Assembly (NCBI GenBank): GCA_040877875.1
Contig: JBBDNC010000192.1
Span: 1-11,334 of the forward strand
Reading direction: 5' to 3'
Origin: JBBDNC01 sp040877875
Lineage (GTDB): Bacteria; Bacteroidota; Rhodothermia; Balneolales; Balneolaceae
DNA length: 11,334 nucleotides
Of the stretch, positions 1 through 6,799 are shown in pieces. Positions within the stretch are counted from its first letter, which is position 1. Each line of letters begins with the position of its first letter. The notes under the pieces are model-generated. The model saw nothing but the letters and a program-made list of their open reading frames with translations, did not search any database and was not told the DNA's origin. A program made the translations under genes and the position numbers.

Positions 1-26
1 ATGTCAAAGAATAGGTTGAATTCAAA

Positions 27-1124
27 TTACTTATGACTGGTTCCGCCACCATCCGGAGCACAAAATAATTCATCTCCAGCCATATCACTCCATGAATAAT
101 AATGGAAAGTTTTTTCTTCAGACATGGCAACAAATAATCCACAAGGGAAATTTTCATTTAACCCCCTGCTTGTTACTTCGTTTCCGTCACTGCTGCTCGT
201 TGATAGTTCAATTGACTTAATCAGATTGTGAGCGTGGGGATTCCCGGAACTTCCCTCTCGCGGGTAAATATTAAAGTGATTAACTTGTTGATCAGAAACG
301 ATAATATATCCTGTTTCGTCAGACACTTTGTAAATACTGATCCCTTCCATGTCTCTTGCAAAATCATCCTTTCCAAACACGGCCAGCTCTGTATTTCCGG
401 AATCCGGATGAGCGTAATATTTCCTGATCCCAAATAATTCATCTGAGTAATAAACATACCCGAGCTCATTAACTACAGCAATCGGCTCAATTTCCTTTAC
501 ACTACTGAATTTGCCAAACTTCCGAACCAGTGTTGCCTTGACTCCTCCATCTCCATCATCTGAAAGCAGATATTGTTCAAGATAATTATCTAAGGGCCCG
601 GCTTTTCTTCCTACTATGGCATAAATATCACCTTTTTCGGGATCGGTATAGAGGGAGATTCCCATCACTTCTCTGAATTCAGAGACCGTCTCATCCCGGA
701 ACATGGGAAATCCACCATGATCAAGCACTTTTAAATCCGGTAAACTGAAGACACGCAAACGATGACTCATTCGCTCCGTTGTCACTGCGATGTCAACCTT
801 CCTGTTTCCGATTTTTAGACCATAGGCTACATCTACGTTGTTGGGTCGATCCATCTCTGTAATCGACTTTTGAATTTTTCCCTCCAAATCAAATGCATAG
901 ATACCTCCCCCCACTTCTTTATCAGTTCCAATTATCAAACTTTTGGAAGGATCTTCTTCATTAATCCAAATTGCCGGATCATCGGTATCGAATTGAACAG
1001 GTTCCGATATAACTTTTGCAGTTAAAGGAGGTAATTTCTCAAAATTTGATCCTTCATATTCCTGTATTGATGCACAAGACATGAATAGAAAGGTAAACAG
1101 TAAAAATGATATTTTAATTTTCAT
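27..1124 (-). CDS. Beta-propeller phytase (3-phytase), predicted lipoprotein
   Basis: Predicted to remove phosphate from phytate (myo-inositol hexakisphosphate) in a calcium-dependent reaction at the cell surface or in the periplasm. The 365-residue protein starts at the ATG at 1124; an upstream in-frame ATG at 1172 is rejected because this one begins a clean lipoprotein signal (MKIKISFLLFTFLFMSC, lipid-bearing Cys17), and the promoter and operator lie inside the longer reading frame. Family signatures run the whole length: DTDDPAIW at 46-53, SLIIGTDKE at 62-70, RPNNVDVAYG at 93-102, EIEPIAVVNELGYVYYSDE at 211-229, DMEGISIY at 258-265, YIIVSDQ at 273-279, FNIYPREG at 284-291 and the end motif NFPCGLFVAMS at 325-335. 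Length fits a single-domain enzyme. The family more often has EAMVVDDE-like residues where this has EPIAVVNE, so the affinity of that calcium/phosphate site is uncertain. It is last in the gene row, 197 bp after the PhoX gene, and has its own promoter and LacI-type operator. It is AT-rich relative to its neighbours. Confidence 0.93.
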   Translation of the reverse strand: MKIKISFLLFTFLFMSCASIQEYEGSNFEKLPPLTAKVISEPVQFDTDDPAIWINEEDPSKSLIIGTDKEVGGGIYAFDLEGKIQKSITEMDRPNNVDVAYGLKIGNRKVDIAVTTERMSHRLRVFSLPDLKVLDHGGFPMFRDETVSEFREVMGISLYTDPEKGDIYAIVGRKAGPLDNYLEQYLLSDDGDGGVKATLVRKFGKFSSVKEIEPIAVVNELGYVYYSDELFGIRKYYAHPDSGNTELAVFGKDDFARDMEGISIYKVSDETGYIIVSDQQVNHFNIYPREGSSGNPHAHNLIKSIELSTSSSDGNEVTSRGLNENFPCGLFVAMSEEKTFHYYSWSDMAGDELFCAPDGGGTSHK

Positions 1125-1143
1125 TGCATTTAAAATTGTATTT

Positions 1144-1155
1144 GAAAACGTTTTC
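1144..1155. promoter_or_regulatory. LacI-type operator before phytase gene
   Basis: GAAAACGTTTTC is a perfect 12-bp palindrome with the central CG typical of LacI-family operators. It begins 20 bp upstream of the phytase ATG and 4 bp downstream of a perfect -7 box, so a bound repressor would cover the predicted transcription start. Near-copies occur at 9878-9889 and 10262-10273. The regulator is not in the window, so its family is inferred from the operator shape. Confidence 0.65.
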
Positions 1156-1159
1156 GATT

Positions 1160-1167
1160 CAAATGTA
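1160..1167 (-). promoter_or_regulatory. Bacteroidetes-type -7 promoter box for phytase gene
   Basis: Read on the minus strand this is TACATTTG, an exact match to the Bacteroidetes sigma-ABfr -7 consensus TAnnTTTG. The start point would fall about at 1150-1156, giving a leader of about 30 nt to the ATG at 1124. I see no clear -33 TTTG at the right spacing; that region is occupied by a hairpin. Confidence 0.5.
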
Positions 1168-1216
1168 AACACCTCTCCTTATACATAGACTTTTATTGTA
1201 CTTAAGGAGAGGTTTA
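1168..1216. repeat. Inverted repeat between PhoX and phytase genes
   Basis: ACCTCTCCTTA at 1171-1181 is the exact reverse complement of TAAGGAGAGGT at 1203-1213, with a 21-nt loop; the arms extend to 1168 and 1216 with one mismatch. It lies about 105 nt past the PhoX stop and directly upstream of the phytase -7 box. It may stop or pause the PhoX transcript, but no good U-tract follows on the minus strand, so it could instead be a second protein-binding site. Confidence 0.5.
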
Positions 1217-1321
1217 ATCCTCAGGGTGATTATCTTCCTGGTTGAAGATCGATTGATAACCCAGGCAGATTTATTGGGATACGAAGAGGTCCCACAAAGT
1301 TTTACTGAAATTAGTGGAAAT

Positions 1322-2737
1322 CTATGTTTGCCAGGGCCCGGTAACCGCAAGCGTAAGACCTGGTCCTTGAATGTTAAAAAACAGTGTGGAACCGTCAGGC
1401 GAGAACGTTGCACCTGCCAGTTCTGAATCGCCCAGACCGTTTCGTCCGAATTTGTAAAGCTCACCTTCCGGAGTGATACCAACCATAAATTGACCGCCGC
1501 TTTTATAATAATCATCACCGCTTCCATCCTCGCATACAATCAAATCTCCCCAAGGCGATACAGTCAGGTTGTCGGCGTTTTCGATAACAGAAGCGTCGTT
1601 CGGTTCTACGAACAGTTCCAGGATTCCCGGATTATTCTTTTCAGCAGAAGTAGCTTCATCAGAACTGGGCGTATACTTCCATATTTGACCATCTTCAGTA
1701 TATCCGCCATTGGTACAGGCAAAATAGACGACACCGTTTCCATACCACATCCCTTCGCCCCGGGCAAAGCGGGCAGCTCCCCTGCCATAAAAACCGCGTA
1801 GCCGAAGGTCATCTTCGGGTGATTGTATATTCTCCAAATCCACCCACTCTACATCCAGCGGCTCGTTAAGCTCTACGGTTCGCTCCTCCCCCCAGTTCCG
1901 GGTATCCAAACCGGGTTGGTCCCTGATGGCCAGTGCCTGCAATGTCCCGCCTTCAAGAAGTTTGCCTTTTGTATCGGGGATAAACCGGTATAGAAGACCG
2001 TCATCGCGATCTTCAGTCAGATACACGACTCCGCTGTCCGGATCCACGGCAACCGCTTCATGATTGAAACGTCCCATCTCTTTGATGGGTATGGCTTTGG
2101 CCAGTCCGGGTCTGTGAGACGCCGGGACTTCAAAGACATAGCCATGATCTACTTCATAACGATCATTAGCCCGCAGTACGGTTTCCTCACAGGTAATCCA
2201 GGTATTCCATGGAGTCGGACCGCCCGCACAATTTCGAAGAGTTCCTGCAAGGCTCAAATGCTGACTAATGACCTCCTGTGTGGATGTATCAAAGACCACG
2301 TTGGTTGTGCCGCCGAGTGCCGGATATCCATTTCCTGTATCGTATACAAGCCCCCTATCTACGTTTTCGAAGAGATTGGGTTCCTCAACAGAAAAGAAAG
2401 GGCCTTCCGCACCGGATGCGTCATCGTCTACCTCATGATTACGGACGATGACGGTGGTATTGTACGGGCCCGGAAATGCCGCCATCCCGTCCGGACTTGA
2501 AGGAAGGCGAAAACCGTCGTCCATGGTTTCCCCGAATTCGGAGATGATACGATAGGAAAAGCCCTCGGGCAGATCAAAAATACCGTTGGGATCTTCTATA
2601 AGCGGGCCGAACCCGTCTGAGTTTTGCCGGAAAACGGTAGAAAATCCGGGACCGGAGTTCATGACCAATTGAAGACCCGAAAAACCAAGTGTAAAGGCAC
2701 TAGCCTGCTTCAAAAAATATCGACGTGAAATAGACAT
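1322..2737 (-). CDS. PhoX-family alkaline phosphatase (DUF839), Tat-exported
   Basis: Predicted periplasmic or secreted phosphatase of the PhoX family, which removes phosphate from a broad range of phosphoesters using an iron-calcium centre. The 471-residue protein opens with a twin-arginine signal (SRRYFLK at 4-10, then a hydrophobic stretch to about residue 25), so it is exported folded through Tat, as expected for a cofactor-loaded PhoX. Family blocks in order: IVRNHE at 97-102, GGTTNVVFD at 142-150, NCAGGPTPWNTWITCEE at 169-185 (Cys170 sits where PhoX carries its iron-binding cysteine), HGYVFEVPA at 198-206, MGRFNHEAVAVDP at 221-233, VYLTED at 238-243, RGEGMWYGNG at 326-335, NLTVSPWGDLIVCEDG at 390-405, and the ending FSPDGSTLFFNIQGPG plus TGPW. 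It follows the PHP gene by 67 bp and is likely cotranscribed with it. No Shine-Dalgarno is visible before the ATG. Exact metal ligands were not verified by alignment. Confidence 0.93.
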   Translation of the reverse strand: MSISRRYFLKQASAFTLGFSGLQLVMNSGPGFSTVFRQNSDGFGPLIEDPNGIFDLPEGFSYRIISEFGETMDDGFRLPSSPDGMAAFPGPYNTTVIVRNHEVDDDASGAEGPFFSVEEPNLFENVDRGLVYDTGNGYPALGGTTNVVFDTSTQEVISQHLSLAGTLRNCAGGPTPWNTWITCEETVLRANDRYEVDHGYVFEVPASHRPGLAKAIPIKEMGRFNHEAVAVDPDSGVVYLTEDRDDGLLYRFIPDTKGKLLEGGTLQALAIRDQPGLDTRNWGEERTVELNEPLDVEWVDLENIQSPEDDLRLRGFYGRGAARFARGEGMWYGNGVVYFACTNGGYTEDGQIWKYTPSSDEATSAEKNNPGILELFVEPNDASVIENADNLTVSPWGDLIVCEDGSGDDYYKSGGQFMVGITPEGELYKFGRNGLGDSELAGATFSPDGSTLFFNIQGPGLTLAVTGPWQT

Positions 2738-2804
2738 AATATTTTAAGGGTTTAAGAAAGTTTATTTAAAAAATGAAAATAAATAATAAGTAGATGGATA
2801 ATCG

Positions 2805-3974
2805 TTAAGGTAATTGCTGATTTATGATATAAAAGGGTTGCGTATAAATCGTGCCTTGATCTCCTTCGATCTCGACTCGCACAAATCTGCTGTATTCCGG
2901 AACATTCCTCATTGATATTTCAAATCCGTTGTGTATTGTTTCAGTATCATCACTATTCGGGTTATGGCTTCTCCATCTGACTTCCTTCACCAGATCCTCG
3001 TTGTCTACTGTCAGCCGGACTTTTGTATCTGAAATCGCCATATCCACAATATTGAAGGCACGTTTATTATACTGTTCCGACGGTTTCCAAAGGTAGGAAT
3101 ATCCATTTTTCAATGCCTCCATCACATCCGGTGCCGAACCGTCCGGAATATCGGGATGCAGGGAGCCCGGCCTGAAATTTTCCAGTAATATCACATCCCG
3201 GTTCCAACCCAGCGTACTCTCGGTATGCATATCATCTTCACCGTACAACCAGATAGGCCTTTCCGCTCCGCCCAGAATATGCTGGACCTTATCATAAAAA
3301 GCCCGGTCCTCCGGATGACTATCTTCCCTGTTAAATACTGACTGCCCGATAAGCACATCATACCTTAAATACAGATCAACGTACCAGTGAGCAGTCAGCC
3401 CCAATCGTTCAACATACCGTCCCGGGTGGGCAAAGTAGGCAAGTCCGCCGAGTTCCTCGACTTTATCGAACGAGTCCAATTCATCGTCGACATGTCCGGA
3501 CCAGAGATTGAACACACTGATCGTGTGATGGTGGCCGGAAAGCTCATTGCCCTCCACCGACACCATTCCCAGTTCCACGGGGTCGCGATCCTCCCACGGC
3601 TCATTGTGGATTTCTTCGTAGGTCTGCCCTCCTTCTCCTTCGTGGCGAACATCCTTGATCCGTTCATATATTTCGGACAGTTCGGTCCACGGATAGAGCG
3701 TGTTCATATAATCATGGGGAATATGACTGCTGTGTTCGGCCAGTGTCAGTATCTTATATCCCTCCTCATGATATCGGTCGACTACCTGATGAGGGTCATG
3801 GCCACCGTAATCTCCCATATTCGGATGGGTATGAAACTCGGAATCATAATGTCCGATATTTTCCCAGTTCAGATCGCTATAGGATGATTTGAATATCCTG
3901 TCCGGATCACTCGTGCAGCCACATAGAATGACTCCAGCCAGAAATAGGGTCATCAAAGAATGGAACCTGATCAT
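2805..3974 (-). CDS. PHP-fold metallophosphoesterase-like lipoprotein
   Basis: Probable metal-dependent phosphoesterase anchored in the envelope; the substrate is unknown. The start chosen is the ATG at 3974, giving 389 residues with a lipoprotein signal ending LCGC (Cys20). The frame stays open to 4127, but that extension runs into the MITE-like element and looks non-coding. PHP motifs are present in order: FHTHP at 47-51 (His48, His50), LAEHS at 78-82 (Glu80, His81), VEGNELSGHHH at 140-150, AYFAHPGR at 179-186 (His183), and GEDDMH at 245-250 (Asp248, His250). These are the expected ligands of a multinuclear metal site. Residues about 300-389 look like a small C-terminal beta domain. Best-known PHP proteins (HisK, polymerase-associated domains) are cytosolic, so an exported lipoprotein version beside PhoX and phytase suggests a role in extracellular phosphoester breakdown. 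A CehA/McbA-like hydrolase is the main alternative. Confidence 0.8.
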   Translation of the reverse strand: MIRFHSLMTLFLAGVILCGCTSDPDRIFKSSYSDLNWENIGHYDSEFHTHPNMGDYGGHDPHQVVDRYHEEGYKILTLAEHSSHIPHDYMNTLYPWTELSEIYERIKDVRHEGEGGQTYEEIHNEPWEDRDPVELGMVSVEGNELSGHHHTISVFNLWSGHVDDELDSFDKVEELGGLAYFAHPGRYVERLGLTAHWYVDLYLRYDVLIGQSVFNREDSHPEDRAFYDKVQHILGGAERPIWLYGEDDMHTESTLGWNRDVILLENFRPGSLHPDIPDGSAPDVMEALKNGYSYLWKPSEQYNKRAFNIVDMAISDTKVRLTVDNEDLVKEVRWRSHNPNSDDTETIHNGFEISMRNVPEYSRFVRVEIEGDQGTIYTQPFYIINQQLP

Positions 3975-4084
3975 TTTATATAATACTGTAAGACTATCAG
4001 ATAAATACATTTTTACATTCATATTTATTGTAATTTTTGTTTGGTAAAATTTTTTCGCAAATGCTTTGAATTTTCTGACCTGCT

Positions 4085-4089
4085 TCTTT
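4085..4089. repeat. Target site duplication, left copy (TCTTT)
   Basis: TCTTT directly abuts the outer end of the left terminal inverted repeat and is repeated exactly at 4230-4234 on the other side, as expected from a transposition event with a 5-bp staggered cut. The sequence is simple, so a chance match is possible but its exact placement argues against it. Confidence 0.7.
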
Positions 4090-4229
4090 GAGGGCTTTGC
4101 AGAACCAGGGATTTTGTTCAAGGACAAGGCCAGAGGGAGATTGAAACCGCAGCATATAGTCCATATGTGAGGATTTCAACCGACCGATAACGCAGGCATT
4201 GGGCAAAAGACCGGTTGTGCAAAGCCCTC
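4090..4229. mobile_element. MITE-like element, 140 bp
   Basis: A short non-autonomous transposon-like element. Its left end GAGGGCTTTGCAGAACC (4090-4106) and the reverse complement of its right end (4213-4229), GAGGGCTTTGCACAACC, match at 16 of 17 positions; with one gap, similarity continues about 9 bases inward to a shared TTTTG. Exact 5-bp direct repeats TCTTT flank both ends. There is no transposase, so movement would depend on a full insertion sequence with the same ends elsewhere in the genome. I cannot assign the parent IS family with confidence. It sits about 115 bp upstream of the PHP gene start and supplies the spurious N-terminal extension of that frame. Confidence 0.8.
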
Positions 4230-4234
4230 TCTTT
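4230..4234. repeat. Target site duplication, right copy (TCTTT)
   Basis: Exact copy of 4085-4089, abutting the outer end of the right terminal inverted repeat. Confidence 0.7.
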
Positions 4235-4413
4235 ATATAATCATTCGTCGGGTTTCCGGTATTTCCACTCGGAAACGGTGAAAGATTATTGAAGTTTATA
4301 ATTTCATAAGCTCAAATTGTAAGCAGGTTTTAAGTGACTGCAGTTTAAATTCACGAAGTAATGATTTAAATTTCTCTAAAGTTTATACAAGTCCCGTTAT
4401 GATATACTCATCG

Positions 4414-6732
4414 TCAATTTCCATCGAGTGGCACTCCCTCAAATTTATTCATGCCCGATCCGCCATTTGATCCGGCATCATAGACAAAGCCATAGACGTG
4501 TTTTTCGTTACCATATATAAGAGGGGCTCCGCGGATCCACTGCGCTTGAACACCGTCCACAATAAGCGTTGAGGGTTGCCAGGCATCGGCCTCGTTACGA
4601 TATGTGTGATAAATGCTACCGGAGTCCTCCTCAATAAACAGTACGTGCACTGATGTACCGTATGCTATGGCATCGGCACCGGTTTGATCGGAATCTGCAG
4701 CGTTCTGAACAACCACCCGGTCACTGATCTGGACAGGGTCAGTTGGCGATCCATGATTAATGATCCGCCGCTCCCATAATCGACCGGATGCAAGCCGGTA
4801 AATAACCACAACAGTATTCGTTTCGGAAATAAATACCAAGGGAAGGATAGATCCCACGTCCGATTCGGTGGTTCCGAGCCCTGCCGCAAGTTGTACCCGG
4901 GGAGTCAGCGTCCCGTTGGGCTGAATCCTGCGGTACCAGGCGGTTCCGTCGTTACCGGTGTAAGCGAGGTGGACTACATCGTCCTCTCCGAGTACAACTT
5001 GTGGTCCCGACAGATTTGGTGGAGCTTCTGCATCGATCACCGTCTCATTTCCCCATAATCCATCAGGAGAGCGGATCTTGAAACGGATCTTCTCGGGGCC
5101 TCCGTACACCCCCACGATGGAGCCGTCCGAACGAACCGCAATCGAGGCAACCTGCGTCGGCGGCTCGCCGTGTCTGGCAACAAGTTCGTCACGAACATCC
5201 CAGGTATCGGGATCCGTAGGGTGATCAGACGTCCGAAACGAGTGATACCATACGGACTCTGAAATTTGATGAAGTATGTGAATGGTATTACCCTGTAAAT
5301 CCGATGCGAATCCTTCCAGATCGTCTGTCACCGGCCGGTTTTCCCCGCCGACTTCCTGCCAGGTCTTGCCTCCATCGGTCGACTTGACCGCCATCAGCAC
5401 GTTGTACGTCTCCGCCGGCTCCATCAGGAAGTAAAAGTCACCGTTGGAGGCTTCCCAGGGCCCGATGCGCCCGGGAGTCTCCACGAAGGTACCCCCCAGC
5501 AAGCCAGGCGGCACAGCGGCCGTGACGACCGGAGTGGCCCCGGAGACGACCGGGGAACCGTCTTCATAAGCCATCCGAAATTCGAAGGTATCACCCTCAT
5601 TGTTCGAAACGGCACCGTCTGCGAAGCGGCGGATGGCGAGCGGCCATTCCCACTCGCTTTGGCCATTTCCTTTCGGCCACGAAATGGTCCTATCCGTGGA
5701 ATTGACGCCCGCACCCCCCATAAAGGTGCTGTTTGAACCTGCCAGCAAATCCCTCGTCTGCTCTCCATTTTCGTAGGCCTGGCTGTCGATAATACTGACG
5801 CGCGGTGTACCGGCTTCTCCTTCAACAATGAATTCCTGAAATTCAGCTGTGCTGTTGGCAGGGACATAGAAACCGATCGCAGAAGACGGAATAGCAGCTC
5901 CGAGGCTGGCCGTGAACGTCAATGCATCGTCGTCAAACTCAACTTCAACCTCATCGCCGTCCAGCGTGATTTGTACTTCGAGCCACCGGCCGGAGGCGAC
6001 GCTCGTGCTTTCTTCCGTGATGGCAGTCTCCTCGCCATCGACAAAGCGGCTCGCGCGAACAGCGCCGCCGGCATCCAGATACACACTGCAGTAGTTTTCC
6101 GGGTCGACATAGCCAAAGATGATGCCGGCCCCGGATTGAACACCCTCAGGCAGGCGAACTTTAGCTGCGAATTCCACAGGTTCCCAGAGTATTTCGTAAC
6201 GGCCAAGTCCCAGGAGCGGCTCCTGATCCGTACGCACTCGTAGAAACGGCTGCTGCTCGCCCGCAGCCACTTCTATGTCCGACGCATTGCCCTGGACAAG
6301 ATGCCAGCCTCCGGGCATTTCCCCGACTTCATCATTCTCGAAATTCAGTTCGAGTTCTCTCAACGGGTATGGAAATTTCTGAGCATCCACGTCCGCCCAC
6401 TCTCCGTTGTTGCGCCGATACTGCAGATAGAACCGGCGCTCCCGCATAGAATCTGCAGCGCTCTCCAGCTCGAAACGAATGCGGAAGGGTTCTTCCACGT
6501 TTACCGTTACGTTCTCATTGAGCGCCCCGGCCCACCCGCGGTCGTCGTTCAGCCCTGTAGTGAAATCAGAACGTATCCGGAAGGCTGTTTGCCGGTCGCT
6601 GGCCCCGTCGCTCCGGTCGTCGGATGGAGTACAACCCGACAGAATAAAAACAGAACTGAATGCGAGCAGGCAGACGCCTAAGACAGTGCTTTGAATAATA
6701 ACCAACCTTGAACTATGAAAGAGGTTTCTCAT
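4414..6732 (-). CDS. Large lipoprotein with LamG-like domain and sialidase-like propeller
   Basis: Function not recognised; likely a surface-exposed binding protein or glycan-acting enzyme. The 772-residue protein starts at the ATG at 6732 with a lipoprotein signal ending LSGC (Cys34), followed by a Ser/Asp-rich linker. Residues about 50-125 look like a beta-rich domain (FYLQYRRNNGEW at 101-112). Residues about 130-305 resemble a concanavalin/LamG or 3-keto-disaccharide-hydrolase-type jelly roll (AGIIFGYVDPENYCSVYLD at 202-220, SGRWLEVQITLDGDEVEVEFD at 247-267, split by eye). Residues 310-400 return to a beta domain (SEWEWPLAIRRFADGAV at 359-375), and about 405-770 form a propeller-like region with one clear Asp-box, STDGGKTW at 451-458. 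I see no confident sialidase catalytic set. It follows the receptor gene by 67 bp, the place often taken by a surface lipoprotein in nutrient-uptake loci. It is noticeably more GC-rich than the phytase gene. Confidence 0.85.
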   Translation of the reverse strand: MRNLFHSSRLVIIQSTVLGVCLLAFSSVFILSGCTPSDDRSDGASDRQTAFRIRSDFTTGLNDDRGWAGALNENVTVNVEEPFRIRFELESAADSMRERRFYLQYRRNNGEWADVDAQKFPYPLRELELNFENDEVGEMPGGWHLVQGNASDIEVAAGEQQPFLRVRTDQEPLLGLGRYEILWEPVEFAAKVRLPEGVQSGAGIIFGYVDPENYCSVYLDAGGAVRASRFVDGEETAITEESTSVASGRWLEVQITLDGDEVEVEFDDDALTFTASLGAAIPSSAIGFYVPANSTAEFQEFIVEGEAGTPRVSIIDSQAYENGEQTRDLLAGSNSTFMGGAGVNSTDRTISWPKGNGQSEWEWPLAIRRFADGAVSNNEGDTFEFRMAYEDGSPVVSGATPVVTAAVPPGLLGGTFVETPGRIGPWEASNGDFYFLMEPAETYNVLMAVKSTDGGKTWQEVGGENRPVTDDLEGFASDLQGNTIHILHQISESVWYHSFRTSDHPTDPDTWDVRDELVARHGEPPTQVASIAVRSDGSIVGVYGGPEKIRFKIRSPDGLWGNETVIDAEAPPNLSGPQVVLGEDDVVHLAYTGNDGTAWYRRIQPNGTLTPRVQLAAGLGTTESDVGSILPLVFISETNTVVVIYRLASGRLWERRIINHGSPTDPVQISDRVVVQNAADSDQTGADAIAYGTSVHVLFIEEDSGSIYHTYRNEADAWQPSTLIVDGVQAQWIRGAPLIYGNEKHVYGFVYDAGSNGGSGMNKFEGVPLDGN

Positions 6733-6757
6733 TGATAAATGGTTTAAGGACTTTAAA

Positions 6758-6795
6758 TTTTCAATCCCGAAAGCGACAGCTCCCGGGATTGAAAA
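6758..6795 (-). terminator. Hairpin directly after receptor stop codon
   Basis: TTTTCAATCCCG at 6758-6769 and CGGGATTGAAAA at 6784-6795 form a perfect 12-bp stem with a 14-nt loop. It begins 4 nt after the receptor stop codon, in the 67-bp gap before the lipoprotein gene. Only UUU follows on the minus strand, so it is more likely a partial terminator or an RNA-stabilising 3' end than a full stop. It could let the receptor be made in excess of the downstream genes. Confidence 0.6.
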
Positions 6796-6799
6796 CCCT

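Larger units (their letters stand above)
3975..4413. other. 439-bp spacer between the lipoprotein genes
   Basis: No convincing gene. Reading frames here translate to peptides with no recognisable family and overlap the MITE-like element at 4090-4229. Past the element, 4235-4413 is AT-rich and holds a 7-bp inverted repeat (GTTTCCG at 4252-4258, CGGAAAC at 4270-4276) without a U-tract. Because this gap is far longer than the 67-bp gaps on either side of the neighbouring genes, the PHP-PhoX genes may have their own promoter here, but I could not find a clear -7/-33 pair. Confidence 0.6.

Noticed and set aside
1390..1420. GAACGTTG inside the PhoX gene as another LacI-type operator
   Set aside because: It lacks the AAAACGTTT core and lies in coding sequence; similar short words in the receptor gene were dismissed for the same reason.
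2060..2500. Plus-strand 146-residue reading frame
   Set aside because: It is antisense to conserved PhoX blocks and its translation has no recognisable motif.
3997..4206. A minus-strand 69-residue reading frame upstream of the PHP gene
   Set aside because: It lies mostly in the MITE-like element, has no recognisable family, and overlaps the PHP frame extension; it is best explained as open frame within the mobile element.
4252..4276. 7-bp inverted repeat GTTTCCG/CGGAAAC considered as a terminator for the sialidase-like gene
   Set aside because: The 11-nt loop, short stem and lack of a U-tract on the minus strand make it too weak; it is also about 140 nt past the stop.
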